Source: a virus. From it: a DNA stretch of 27,714 bases. Under the pieces are notes generated by a model. It was not told the origin of the DNA. It ran no database searches and was given only the letters and a program-made list of their open reading frames with translations. Made by a program: the position numbers and the translations under genes. Below, piece by piece: positions 7,402 to 15,999 of the stretch (positions are counted from its first letter, which is position 1; every line of letters begins with the position of its first letter). Where the stretch lies: positions 1 through 27,714 of IMG/VR virus record IMGVR_UViG_3300022866_000036, one strand, 5' to 3'.

Positions 7402-8898
7402 TTACAAATCCCCGTCCGGTCTGGTCTTAGCATCAACGCCCTGCGCGTGGGTCCATGTGCCGCCCGCTGCAATCTTAATGCGCGCGCGCCCGTACCTCGT
7501 GCTAATGTTGAAATGAGACATTCCATCAGTGCCGACAGCCTCATATGCACTGTCTGTTGGCGTGCCGCCCGGTGTGTCGCGTGAGCGGATCTGCGTTGTT
7601 ACTGTTCCGCCGTCAACGTAAGGCCTAATGCCGCTAATATGAATGCGTGTACCTTCTGCGCCGGATGCCTCAGTTGTTTCAAGCTGTGCTTCTAGAATGT
7701 CTCCGCTAAATCGTGCAAGGTCACCGTCTGTGTCAAATGCTGATAGTAAACGTTCGCCGCCGGTCCATGATCGAGAGTCCAGAGACAATGGGAGCAAGTC
7801 TAGATTGCTATTAATGCCGTCCAGCTGTTCGAGCGTGTAGCCAGGCGTCAACCCTGTTGTCAGGTATTGCATGGATACGTCTGCCGTTGACCACCTATCG
7901 ATAGCCCAATTATACATAATAAGCGTGTCAGGCTCGCCAAACGTCGAGTTCACCGACGGATAAGCCCAGAACACAATCTTGTTAATTGAGTCAGCAGACC
8001 CGTAAACTCTGTCAATATATGTCTGGTTAAGGTTAGCAAAGAATGTCTTATCAACGCGCCTATCACCGATTGGCGTTGACTTTGTGCCATCAAACGCAAA
8101 GAAACCTGACTCGTCCAGATAAAATGCTACTGTCCCCACGTTAACAACTGAGTTCCTAGCGTGCGCACCCCTGTCACGCTCAATTTCATAAAAGCCGAAA
8201 ATTGTTGGCGGGCCTTCGTATACTATGCGGTATATAGCTTTCTCTAAGAAAACTGCGCCGTCAGTACCGCCGATTGCACCAACAATGGCTTGGACTGTGT
8301 TGCCTGTCGCAATGTCATTATAGTCTGATTGCTTCGAAGCCGCGTCGGACGATCCAATGCTCGGCCAATCTGTCGGGTCATTGAATGCAGACCACCACAC
8401 ACGGTTAGGAACGCCACCGTATGTACTGTCAAAAGTATTTCCCACCATGACAAAATCGCCAATGACAGAGCCAACCCTTGCTCGTGGTGCATCACTATTC
8501 AACTGTGAAAACGTGCTATCTGTACCCATCAAATACGTCTGCATATCGTCGCTCAAGCCTAGAATGGCTATGCAACGCTCGCCAAATCCAACGAATTCAA
8601 CAGGGTAATCTGAACTGACCGTGTAAGCACCAGCAGACGCGGAAACATTATTCCACGTTCCGGTGTTTAAAAGAAAGAAATCTTTTTCGTCGGATGCGAA
8701 GTTATAAACAACGCCGTCGTTATCTCGAAGCGAACCAGCGCCACGAACAACACCCGTCCCGACAACACCAGATATAGACGATAAGCCGGATAAGGGCGCA
8801 TAGCTCGCTTCTGTGCGGGGCAACACGTTGTTTATATATGCCGAGCCTTGGTTTTCATAGTCAGGCTGGTCAGGCGTGTATTGTGCGAAGGGAATCAT
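7402..8898 (-). CDS. P22 gp10-like tail hub / packaged-DNA stabilisation protein
   Basis: 498 aa, ATG at 8898, three bases after the upstream TGA. In P22, gp10 forms the tail hub/nozzle that closes the portal channel after packaging. The sequence shows the family's layout: an N-terminal beta segment (DYENQGSAYINNVLPRTEAS), repeated beta-propeller-like blades with RVWWSAFNDPTDWP and FLEKAIYRIVYEGPPTIFGF phrases, and a C-terminal domain with FDGTKSTPIGDRRVDKTFF. Length is close to P22 gp10 (about 470 aa). It lies after portal, scaffold, coat and adaptor, as in P22. Function comes from family resemblance and order. Confidence 0.85.
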   Translation of the reverse strand: MIPFAQYTPDQPDYENQGSAYINNVLPRTEASYAPLSGLSSISGVVGTGVVRGAGSLRDNDGVVYNFASDEKDFFLLNTGTWNNVSASAGAYTVSSDYPVEFVGFGERCIAILGLSDDMQTYLMGTDSTFSQLNSDAPRARVGSVIGDFVMVGNTFDSTYGGVPNRVWWSAFNDPTDWPSIGSSDAASKQSDYNDIATGNTVQAIVGAIGGTDGAVFLEKAIYRIVYEGPPTIFGFYEIERDRGAHARNSVVNVGTVAFYLDESGFFAFDGTKSTPIGDRRVDKTFFANLNQTYIDRVYGSADSINKIVFWAYPSVNSTFGEPDTLIMYNWAIDRWSTADVSMQYLTTGLTPGYTLEQLDGINSNLDLLPLSLDSRSWTGGERLLSAFDTDGDLARFSGDILEAQLETTEASGAEGTRIHISGIRPYVDGGTVTTQIRSRDTPGGTPTDSAYEAVGTDGMSHFNISTRYGRARIKIAAGGTWTHAQGVDAKTRPDGDL

Positions 8899-8899
8899 A

Positions 8900-9547
8900 T
8901 CAATACCCGTTGAAAATGTTAAACGCGTTCTTGTTGTTCGTCAGCAAGGCAGAATCAACAGTGGAAACTGCGTTCTTCTTGTTGCGCCCGTATGTGTGAT
9001 TTACGTCTGCTAGGATGGCGGAAGCCGTGGAGAAGTTAGTCGCTGCCTCTTCCGGGCTGCGCATCCATTTATAAGCGCGCCAAAGGCTCATATCTAAATA
9101 CAGGTCTTCATACTGTGTGAGGAGCGCGTTCGTCCCGTCAGTGGCTATATCCCACTTCTTGTAGTAATTACAGTCTAATGCATAGGTTGCGTCTGAGGGG
9201 CCTTCAAAACGGAACGTATCAGCTACCGCGTAATAATAAGGACGGATCTCATTGTCATCGTGCAGCCCTAAGAGCTTCGACAATGGGAGTTGTTCCATTA
9301 AAAAATCGTTCGAAGGATACTTCATATCGATAATCTCAAGAAAACCCGCTGGCAATGCCGCCGTATCGGACCCTTGAGACAAAGAAACAGACACTTCCGT
9401 AATGCCTGGGTTCCAATTGATCTTTCGATTGATAAAGTTCTCCGCTTGAGAAATAAAGTCAGGGACAAGCGCCACAAACCCACTGTCAGCACGTCCTGTA
9501 TACGTCTCTAATGCCGTCTTTAATTCTGCGTAGGTTGTGATTGCCAT
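8900..9547 (-). CDS. Head-tail adaptor (P22 gp4-position) protein
   Basis: 215 aa, ATG at 9547 with AAGG upstream. It opens MAITTYAELKTALETYTGRA and continues VPDFISQAENFINRKINW, a signature of phage adaptor/connector proteins in which a helical bundle docks under the portal. The later part (YALDCNYYKKWDIATDG, then WRAYKWMRSPEEAATNF) is also common to this group. It sits directly upstream of the gp10-like hub, as gp4 does in P22. No lysozyme-type catalytic pattern is evident, so I call it adaptor rather than the P22 gp4 enzyme. Confidence 0.8.
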   Translation of the reverse strand: MAITTYAELKTALETYTGRADSGFVALVPDFISQAENFINRKINWNPGITEVSVSLSQGSDTAALPAGFLEIIDMKYPSNDFLMEQLPLSKLLGLHDDNEIRPYYYAVADTFRFEGPSDATYALDCNYYKKWDIATDGTNALLTQYEDLYLDMSLWRAYKWMRSPEEAATNFSTASAILADVNHTYGRNKKNAVSTVDSALLTNNKNAFNIFNGY

Positions 9548-9550
9548 GAT

Positions 9551-9760
9551 TTAACCTTTCTTGGTGCGTTTGTTCTTCAAAGATAGCGTTCCGGCTGGCT
9601 TGTATTCTTTGATCTCTTCAGCAGCTTCCTTTGCTACGTCAGGCCCGCCGTCAGCGAATGCGTCCGCTTTTACCGAGAACCAGCCATCCTTTGGGCCGTC
9701 CCAAGCTTTGGTGAGTTTTCCGTCAATTACTTTGTACACTCTTTTTTCGTAGTTAGACAT
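9551..9760 (-). CDS. Small Lys-rich protein between coat and adaptor genes
   Basis: 69 aa, ATG at 9760. It begins with a compact beta-like segment (YEKRVYKVIDGKLTKAWDGP) and has a Lys-rich tail (LSLKNKRTKKG). It is a single small soluble domain without cysteines or a membrane segment. Its place directly after the coat gene is where many phages encode small capsid accessory proteins, but this family is not recognised. A UUCG-capped hairpin lies between it and the coat gene and may set its expression relative to coat. Confidence 0.7.
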   Translation of the reverse strand: MSNYEKRVYKVIDGKLTKAWDGPKDGWFSVKADAFADGGPDVAKEAAEEIKEYKPAGTLSLKNKRTKKG

Positions 9761-9779
9761 AATTTATCCTAAAAGCATT

Positions 9780-9801
9780 GGGGAGAGCCGAAGCCCTCCC
9801 C
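9780..9801 (-). terminator. UUCG-capped hairpin after the coat gene (partial terminator or mRNA stabiliser)
   Basis: In the minus-strand transcript the sequence GGGGAGGGC, loop UUCG, GCUCUCCCC forms a nine-base-pair stem with one G-U pair and a C(UUCG)G tetraloop. It begins 12 bases after the coat stop. The following bases AAUGCUUUUA are only a weak U tract. It could reduce read-through into the tail genes or protect the 3' end of the coat message. Confidence 0.7.
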
Positions 9802-9813
9802 GCAGCGTGTGGC

Positions 9814-11025
9814 CTAGTTAAAACCGTAACGACAAGCCAACTGTGGGCGAATCGTTTTGTAGCCGTACAGAATGTCAAGACGAGTCGGGAATTTATCATC
9901 AGCAATCGTATACTGACGAACTGCCCGCATCGAAATGCCGTCCATGACTTCGCGAGCGGCGAAATCGACACCGTCCGGCATAATCAAATCGGCTGTTGCA
10001 AATGCGAAAGCGTCCTTATGGAAGCCACAAGAAATACCGTAATCAGCACTCGCGCCGATTGCCGTTGACTTATCGCTCTCGAGCTTTTGGATCGCAGCGC
10101 CGTCGGCGGGTGAGCCAACAACGTTTTGACGCCCACCAGAAACCACGATTGACGGGCTAATGCCGATCGACGTGGCGCTTGTGCCTGTTGCCGCTGTCAC
10201 AACGAATGACTGCAACTGACCTGTGTCAGCTTTAGTCTCAGGGTGAACACGGTTAACGCCAGCGATGTAGATGATATCGCCTTTCGTGAACGTTCCAGCG
10301 CCCGTGTCAACGGTAATAGAAGCGCCCGCTTGAGACGCGCCGTTAATCAGGTAGTTGCCTGTTCCGTCATCCGTACCTGACGTGAATTGCGGCCAAAGTG
10401 TGTTTTGGTACACTTCTTTATAACCGACAAACTCGCTAGCAACCATGCCTTCGCGGTATTGCTTAGACACGTTCGTATTAGGGTTGAACAGACCAGATAC
10501 AGCGTTCACGAGGTCAACGTTGTCAGTCGTGTTAAGGTTCAAGCAACGCTCGGAAACTGGTGCGAGGTTGTCTGTAAGTTGTTTGGCACCATTAAGCACG
10601 TCAGCAAGCGTAATCGATGCGCCGACGTCTGATACTTGGTTATAAACATCTTTGAACATGCTCATTGCGTCGGCTTCGACGTTAGCGGCAAGCACTGACA
10701 TTGCTGGCTCAAGGATACGATCCGAGAAGTCATCAATGTCGAGCGTCAGATCAACAGAAGTGAAGTTCAAGTCAACGCCCTTTTGGGTTGCGACTTGAAG
10801 GTCAACAGATGTTTCTGTTGTGTCCTGAGCAGACAATGCAGCGCCGGTTCGAACGACGTACTCGTTTGGTAGGCGGATTTTAAGACTGTCGCCAATCTTA
10901 GCGCCTGTTTTTGCAAAGCTGTCATCGTATTGGCGGTTTGTCTTGCCAACAAAGTTAAGCTTCTGGTGAAGAATACGCAGCGCCTCTCGGGTAACTGCGG
11001 TCGCGGTCAGTAGTGTGTTAGCCAT
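9814..11025 (-). CDS. Major capsid protein, P22 coat (gp5) family
   Basis: 403 aa, ATG at 11025 with AGGA upstream. The N-terminus (NTLLTATAVTREALRILHQK), the segment TGAKIGDSLKIRLPNEYVVR and the region VDLQVATQKGVDLNFTSVDL, followed by a helix with EPAMSVLAANVEADAM, match the P22-coat-protein type of HK97-fold capsid protein. The length is close to P22 gp5 (430 aa). It follows the scaffold gene, as expected for co-assembly, and is followed by a strong hairpin. Assembly would involve scaffold-guided procapsid formation around the portal. Confidence 0.9.
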   Translation of the reverse strand: MANTLLTATAVTREALRILHQKLNFVGKTNRQYDDSFAKTGAKIGDSLKIRLPNEYVVRTGAALSAQDTTETSVDLQVATQKGVDLNFTSVDLTLDIDDFSDRILEPAMSVLAANVEADAMSMFKDVYNQVSDVGASITLADVLNGAKQLTDNLAPVSERCLNLNTTDNVDLVNAVSGLFNPNTNVSKQYREGMVASEFVGYKEVYQNTLWPQFTSGTDDGTGNYLINGASQAGASITVDTGAGTFTKGDIIYIAGVNRVHPETKADTGQLQSFVVTAATGTSATSIGISPSIVVSGGRQNVVGSPADGAAIQKLESDKSTAIGASADYGISCGFHKDAFAFATADLIMPDGVDFAAREVMDGISMRAVRQYTIADDKFPTRLDILYGYKTIRPQLACRYGFN

Positions 11026-11055
11026 TTCAATTTAATCCTAAAATGTGCCAGTCAG

Positions 11056-12006
11056 TCAACGTCGACCCTTTGCCTTGAGGTCTTTCTCACGCCATGCTTG
11101 CCATGCTTTAACAGACAAATTATCAGGGTTAACGCTTGCTTTTGCGTTTTTGCCTTTGATAGAAGCGACAGGTTGAGCCTCGGCGGGCTTAGGGGCTTTG
11201 TTGCTCTTTGACTTGGCAACGATGTTTCTGTAACGACGAGCGTCGTCCAACACTCGAACCATTCGAGGGTCTAAAACGCTACTCATCTCGTCTTTGCTAA
11301 AACCGTAAGTGTCAATGCCTGACTTAAATATGGTTTTGGCTGTGTCTTCATTCCAGTTCGGTATGACCTTCGCTAACTCTTTGAGCCCTTCCTCTTTCAG
11401 CCTGGCACCCTCTTGATGCTGCTTCTGAGCGACTTCCTGTTGCGCGTGTATCATTCGCTGGACTGTGTTTGTTCTGTTCTCGACGAGTTGACGGCGCTGA
11501 AAATCCAACCGTTGAAACTCGACAGGGTCGTCATAACTAAGCTGGTTCCAATCGACTTGTTCATACTGGGCAAGCTGTGCATCGATTTGGCGTACTGTCG
11601 ACGCCTCTTCAAAGAACTGTTCTTGCACTTTAACGTTCGCTTGGAATTCAGTCTGTTGCGCCTCGAATGCCTTGCGTTGGTCAGCTACTTCCATTGTCTT
11701 CTTGGTGTAGTCGCCTTGACGCATTAGAGCATCCTTGATTTCAGCCGTGAGTTTGTAGGTTTTACCCTCATACTCAACGTCCATAAGCTCAGGTTCGGAC
11801 TCGTCGGTATCCGGTTGCCCGTCGCTTTCTTCGTTGACGATAGCCACTAGATCGTCATCAGGGTCCGTAGATACTTCAATTGCCTCTGCTTTTGGGGCAT
11901 CAGGGTCTACAAAACGCCGTTCTGGTGCTGGTGCGGTATCCTGTACAGGCGCATCATCAACCGGGGCTATGGATTCAAGCGGTGCTTGGCTGTCCATCTG
12001 TTCCAT
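11056..12006 (-). CDS. Scaffolding protein
   Basis: 316 aa, ATG at 12006, four bases from the portal stop. The N-terminal 85 residues are acidic, Pro/Ala-rich and probably disordered (PVDDAPVQDTAPAPERRF; ESDGQPDTDESEPELMDV). Residues about 110-225 are a long Gln/Glu-rich coiled coil. The C-terminus is basic (WQAWREKDLKAKGRR), like the positively charged helix of P22 gp8 that binds coat. Order portal-scaffold-coat is the P22 arrangement. Composition, coiled coil and position together make scaffolding the best reading; no protease domain is visible. Confidence 0.85.
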   Translation of the reverse strand: MEQMDSQAPLESIAPVDDAPVQDTAPAPERRFVDPDAPKAEAIEVSTDPDDDLVAIVNEESDGQPDTDESEPELMDVEYEGKTYKLTAEIKDALMRQGDYTKKTMEVADQRKAFEAQQTEFQANVKVQEQFFEEASTVRQIDAQLAQYEQVDWNQLSYDDPVEFQRLDFQRRQLVENRTNTVQRMIHAQQEVAQKQHQEGARLKEEGLKELAKVIPNWNEDTAKTIFKSGIDTYGFSKDEMSSVLDPRMVRVLDDARRYRNIVAKSKSNKAPKPAEAQPVASIKGKNAKASVNPDNLSVKAWQAWREKDLKAKGRR

Positions 12007-12009
12007 TAT

Positions 12010-14058
12010 TTATATCCTTCGTGGGTCAAGTCCGGGATTCTGTCCCGGTGCAGACGTAGGCTTGGCCTTGCTAACTTTATCCAATAAGTCAACGGCTAGT
12101 TTGTCGTTGCCTTGTTGAGTTTTAACGTCGGCTTCCATGCGTTCTGTGTCCGCCTCATAAGCATCTATCAAACTACCCCGTTTTTTAATTTGGGCTTCGA
12201 ATTGCTTAGTTTCAGCGTTCATTCTGTCAATGGATATGCGCTCTTGTTCAAGCTGCTTCATATCCATTAGTGTTTTAATCTGTGACTCTGCCATTTGTAA
12301 TTGCTGCTTAAGTTGCGCAACCATTGGGTCCTCTTCGTCCTCACGTAAGTTCGCAGGGAGTAGAGACTTCAGGCGGGTAGCAATTTCGTCAGCGCCTGGC
12401 CAGTCTAGATTCTTTGCTATGATGTCGCCCACGTATGGCGCGGCTTGAGGGAATGCTGTGATAAGCTGCATCATTTGATCTGCAGCCTCTTGGCGTTTCG
12501 TGGTGAACGACGGACCTGCTTTAACAACAACATCGTATTTGCCTGTTGTCAGGTCAAAGATACGTTCTACGCCGTCTATAAGCTTCTCTTGTTCACCCTT
12601 CTCCACAGCTTGGCCTGTTTCCATGCTGACCGGCTGGTTAATTGGAATTTCAAGCGGCTCGTCATCCTCACCTAATACCCGCAATATACGAGCCTTGGTG
12701 TACGTGTGAGGGATAAGGTCAACAATAATGCGTCCAGCGTGGCGAATGGCGCGAGTAAGGTTGTCTTGGAAATGGAATGTTGACGTGTCGCCCTCTTGGT
12801 TTCGTCTTTGTATCGCGATGCCGCTAATCTCATTAGCTGCCATGCCCAGACTAGCGTCCTGCATCCCCATAATACCCTTCATATCGTCGCTGGACGACAT
12901 GGATTCACTAATAGCGCCAGCCGGCACACCAGCGAACGGCTCACGTATCGGCCGCATCTTGCCCGGTGTGTATTCTAATGTCTGGTGATTATCAGTGTTC
13001 GCTGTCGCCCAATTATCGTCTGCATCAAAGGCCCCTGCTTCTCCAACCCACGGAGCTTTAGGGGCAAGCGCGACCAGCTCAGTCGATGCTGTGCGCCAAT
13101 AGTTGTAGTTGCGTTGTGCGTCTTGTGATTGATAAGTTAGGCCATGGTGGTAACGCTTACCATCGTCTATGGTTTCCTCACCATAAACAGGGATGATAGG
13201 AATATACTTACCAGCCCAGTCGTTAGTCTCAAGAACCTCTTGACCGTTCATTATGTATTGCGTGACTTTGTAGCTCTTTGTCTCGCGCTCGAACTCAATA
13301 GTTATATCGAGTGAGTCAAATATCTCTTTGGCGTTCTCATACACGTCTTTCTGCATAATCTGGCCGTCGGTCAGCATCAGCAGCGTTTCGGACACCTCTT
13401 CACGCTTCCAATATTCAGCAATGAGAACGTGGTCCTCTTCGAACCAGTCTTGACGGTCTTCAGCGCCTAAGAAATCCCAATCAACTGCTTCTGCATTAGG
13501 GTAATCTGCTTTGAACGATTCAGTTGTTACCCATTCAGTTATGAACGCCTTATTCCAGTCCGAAGAATCAACCGCCGTACTATCTGGATCACCGTAGACA
13601 GAGAACGGGTTCATTATCCGCTCAATGACGATATCCTTGTCAAAAGCGTCTTGGAATACAAAATCGACATTAACCCGAAAATAACCGATACCGCACGATG
13701 CAGCCCAATCAATGGCTGTGTCATATGCAGCGCCCGCGTCGGACCTGTATTCGATGTTACGGATTAGACCATTAAGGACTTCTGCAGTCTCTACGTCAGC
13801 ATTATCGTCTACGGGGTGAACTTTGATTGATGGCTTGTTCTGCCGAGCGTCGTTAACTACCTGGCGAATAAACGCTGGCAGTTTGTTCATTGTCAGGCAA
13901 GGACGGCCCTTAGACTCACGGTCCTTTCGGACGTTCTCAGGCCATTGCTCACCCAACCGAGCAAAATCGTACTCTTTCTTGGACATGTCCCGCTGCGTTG
14001 ACTCGTAATCAACGCAGTTTTGATACGCTTCTTTGGCTTCGAGAAGAAGTTTGTCCAT
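12010..14058 (-). CDS. Portal protein, P22 gp1-like
   Basis: 682 aa, ATG at 14058 with AAGGTG close upstream. The portal dodecamer forms the DNA entry vertex and docks the terminase. Family features include an N-terminal helical region with GRPCLTMNKLPAFIRQVVND, the core segments IDWAASCGIGYFRVNVDF, DSSDWNKAFITEWVTTE and YIPIIPVYGEETIDDGKRYH, the clip/stem segment ISGIAIQRRNQEGDTSTFHF, and a long C-terminal coiled coil (Gln/Met/Glu-rich from about 590). Size is close to P22 gp1 (725 aa). The C-terminal coiled coil could form a barrel inside the capsid. Confidence 0.9.
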   Translation of the reverse strand: MDKLLLEAKEAYQNCVDYESTQRDMSKKEYDFARLGEQWPENVRKDRESKGRPCLTMNKLPAFIRQVVNDARQNKPSIKVHPVDDNADVETAEVLNGLIRNIEYRSDAGAAYDTAIDWAASCGIGYFRVNVDFVFQDAFDKDIVIERIMNPFSVYGDPDSTAVDSSDWNKAFITEWVTTESFKADYPNAEAVDWDFLGAEDRQDWFEEDHVLIAEYWKREEVSETLLMLTDGQIMQKDVYENAKEIFDSLDITIEFERETKSYKVTQYIMNGQEVLETNDWAGKYIPIIPVYGEETIDDGKRYHHGLTYQSQDAQRNYNYWRTASTELVALAPKAPWVGEAGAFDADDNWATANTDNHQTLEYTPGKMRPIREPFAGVPAGAISESMSSSDDMKGIMGMQDASLGMAANEISGIAIQRRNQEGDTSTFHFQDNLTRAIRHAGRIIVDLIPHTYTKARILRVLGEDDEPLEIPINQPVSMETGQAVEKGEQEKLIDGVERIFDLTTGKYDVVVKAGPSFTTKRQEAADQMMQLITAFPQAAPYVGDIIAKNLDWPGADEIATRLKSLLPANLREDEEDPMVAQLKQQLQMAESQIKTLMDMKQLEQERISIDRMNAETKQFEAQIKKRGSLIDAYEADTERMEADVKTQQGNDKLAVDLLDKVSKAKPTSAPGQNPGLDPRRI

Positions 14059-14083
14059 TATACACCTTTAATTTGTTATATAC

Positions 14084-14112
14084 GTTTTACGCTAAACAGA
14101 ACGGCAGGTCAA
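14084..14112 (-). promoter_or_regulatory. Possible promoter upstream of the portal gene
   Basis: On the minus strand TTGACC (14112-14107), a 17-base spacer and TAAAAC (14089-14084) are arranged like a sigma70 promoter, with a start expected near 14077 and the portal ATG at 14058. The -35 matches 5 of 6 consensus bases and the -10 matches 4 of 6. The surrounding A+T-rich stretch (14060-14165) supports a regulatory region, but the -10 is weak. Confidence 0.4.
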
Positions 14113-14174
14113 TGTAAACTACTATATGAATGTGTAGTATAGATTTAAATAAAAACTACCTAATAAATACAACG

Positions 14175-14252
14175 GCAGTTGCCAACCTGCATCTCTTCAG
14201 CCTCGAAAGACCTAATTACCCGTTGCCGGGCGTGTGGGGTAGCTGTTCCCAC
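14175..14252 (-). ncRNA. Candidate structured RNA element in the 234-bp gap before the portal gene
   Basis: The gap 14059-14292 has no gene of normal size. Read on the minus strand it contains four consecutive hairpins: GUGGG/CCCAC with a 9-nt loop (14252-14234); CCCG/CGGG capped by a GCAA (GNRA) tetraloop (14230-14219); UCUUUC/GAA-G-AGA with a GAGGCU loop (14210-14192); and GCAG/CUGC with an 8-nt loop (14190-14175). Linkers are 1-8 nt. The third loop carries GAGG, which could serve as a Shine-Dalgarno for AUG at 14193, opening a 10-codon frame (MQVGNCRCIY). It may be a leader or intercistronic element between terminase and portal; the family is not recognised. Confidence 0.45.
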
Positions 14253-14292
14253 CTCGTCAATTATTAATAACGGTAGCGCCTATGTGTGAAAA

Positions 14293-14487
14293 CTAAACGT
14301 TAATGACTTCGGAAACTCTCATGCCGAATACTTGAGAAATCTCGCCAAGCGTCCAGCCGCCCTCTTTCATATCACGTATGATTTCGCTGCGTCTGAGGCG
14401 TTGGCCGCCTGTCAGCTTCTTAGCCTTGGCGAGTTCAACTATCTCTGCGCCGAGTTCTATTGCGTGTTCTTGTGCTTTGAGGTTCAT
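14293..14487 (-). CDS. Small helix-turn-helix protein between terminase and portal
   Basis: 64 aa, ATG at 14487, directly abutting the terminase large subunit stop. The C-terminal third (GGWTLGEISQVFGMRVSEVI) reads as a helix-turn-helix: a helix, a Gly turn and a recognition helix. The N-terminal part is a charged helix (EHAIELGAEIVELAKAKK). Its place between terL and the portal, directly before the structured intergenic region, makes it a candidate late regulator or packaging accessory. There is no close family I can name. Confidence 0.7.
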   Translation of the reverse strand: MNLKAQEHAIELGAEIVELAKAKKLTGGQRLRRSEIIRDMKEGGWTLGEISQVFGMRVSEVINV

Positions 14488-15999
14488 CTATCCCATCCAA
14501 TTCAAATTACGCGGCGGTTTATTCGTCTTTTTCTTGCGCACGTTTGGCGTGTACATGCTCATCATAACAGAGTCAGATTCATTTGGCGAGACAATGCCTA
14601 GACGCTTCATGTCCTCCTTGCTCATTAGCTGTATAAGACCGTTGCCGTTCTGCTTTCTTGGTATCCTGCATATCTGTGACCGGAACACGCTTTCGTTTTC
14701 AATCCCATCGCTATCGAATGATATCATTTTATCCGGATCCATGTACTCACCGCGCTCGACACACCGATATGTGTTATACATCCTATTTGCTAACGTTATA
14801 TAATATTGCGCCCTGTTATTCTTGAATGTCTCTGCATACGTCTTTGGTGCGTCCTCACGGCGAGTTTCGTTGAACATATATATATCTCTTGCGTTGTCTT
14901 GGCCTACCCCTGACAAAGACCCTTGAAACATGTGGTATTCAATCGCCATGTTATTAAAAGCAAGCTGTACTTGGCGTTTAAGGCCCGTACCCATGCCGTC
15001 GCCATCCCAGACGAACCAGTCGGCACCATCTTTAATAGCGTTCTCTGTGGCCCAATCACAGGCTTGATCTATTTCGCCGGTACGCATCGATTGCACTGAC
15101 TTGATAATTGAGCCATGACGCAAGCTATACCCTCCTGCATCCTTGCCCCCGTCAAATGGATCATGCGCGGCTATCTTAGCCCCGAGAGGTTTGAAAGCGG
15201 CTTCTAGGTGGGGAAGTTTGTGCGCATCAAGACAGGCGTCATACCACTCAGGTTTGATGATAGACCCTTCAACCTCGTCGTAGTATGCGCCTTTCCATTT
15301 ATGGTCATACTCAGCACGAGACAACCGGTTGTGATCGTCTGCGCGCTCGTCCTCAAGGCCAGACGCTAGGAACCAGGCAGGCGGCATGTCGGTATAATTC
15401 ATTTGAACCACCATAATTAAATCATCTTCGTAATACCCGCATCTAGTCAATTCAGACTCAGCGCGAGCAAGCCATCGCTTCGCAACCGCTCCCGTCCTAG
15501 ATCCTCTGTTCATAGTGATAATAATCTCAGGCATTTTTACATCTTCGCCAGCGATTTTACGTTCTGCATCCGCTGCATTAAGCCGGACAGACGCAGTGAG
15601 AACACGCAAGGTATTCTCGGTCACGTCCTCTCCCTCTTCAATCCATAGCCCGTCAACGCCTGATAATGTAGATTTGATGGAAGTTATGTTACGCGCTAAA
15701 CCTCGATAGAATATCCGCCCGCCGGAACTGTGGGTTATTCCTGTTTTAGTGTCGCTAAACCCTGCTATCCCTAAACGCTCAATTTCTTCAAGGATCGTTC
15801 TATGCACTGATTCCTCAATCGAGTTCTGGTGTTCACGCGCACAACACCATAATTCACCTTTAGAAACTCTAGCCCCGACATAGTCTGACACACCCGTTGA
15901 TTTAGTAGACCCACGTCCTCCAACAATAATTTTTATACGCTTTGGCTTGGTGAAGATAGGGTAAAGGTTCTCGACATACTCAATCTTTATCTGTTCCAC
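14488..15999 (-). CDS. terL: Terminase large subunit (ATPase-nuclease)
   Basis: 503 aa. The start is GTG at 15999, inside the end of the small subunit gene (20-bp overlap), with GGGGG just upstream. The protein drives ATP-dependent DNA packaging and cuts the concatemer. Walker A-like GGRGSTKST is at residues 27-35, and Walker B with catalytic acid is in GLWIEEGED (117-125). The C-terminal nuclease half has acidic clusters in AHDPFDGGKDAGGY and WFVWDGDGMGTG. The layout (VGGRGSTKST, then WCCAREHQNSIEESVH) fits the Terminase_3/PBSX-type family. Partner genes terS and portal flank it. Confidence 0.92.
   Translation of the reverse strand: MEQIKIEYVENLYPIFTKPKRIKIIVGGRGSTKSTGVSDYVGARVSKGELWCCAREHQNSIEESVHRTILEEIERLGIAGFSDTKTGITHSSGGRIFYRGLARNITSIKSTLSGVDGLWIEEGEDVTENTLRVLTASVRLNAADAERKIAGEDVKMPEIIITMNRGSRTGAVAKRWLARAESELTRCGYYEDDLIMVVQMNYTDMPPAWFLASGLEDERADDHNRLSRAEYDHKWKGAYYDEVEGSIIKPEWYDACLDAHKLPHLEAAFKPLGAKIAAHDPFDGGKDAGGYSLRHGSIIKSVQSMRTGEIDQACDWATENAIKDGADWFVWDGDGMGTGLKRQVQLAFNNMAIEYHMFQGSLSGVGQDNARDIYMFNETRREDAPKTYAETFKNNRAQYYITLANRMYNTYRCVERGEYMDPDKMISFDSDGIENESVFRSQICRIPRKQNGNGLIQLMSKEDMKRLGIVSPNESDSVMMSMYTPNVRKKKTNKPPRNLNWMG

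Noticed and set aside
14261-14270. Perfect 10-bp palindrome TTATTAATAA
   Set aside because: A+T-only and short; expected by chance in such sequence and not repeated elsewhere that I saw.
14171-14290. tRNA-like arrangement of arms in the gap before the portal gene
   Set aside because: The hairpin order recalls D, anticodon and T arms, but the loops have wrong lengths, there is no U33 and no matching acceptor stem, so it is not a tRNA.
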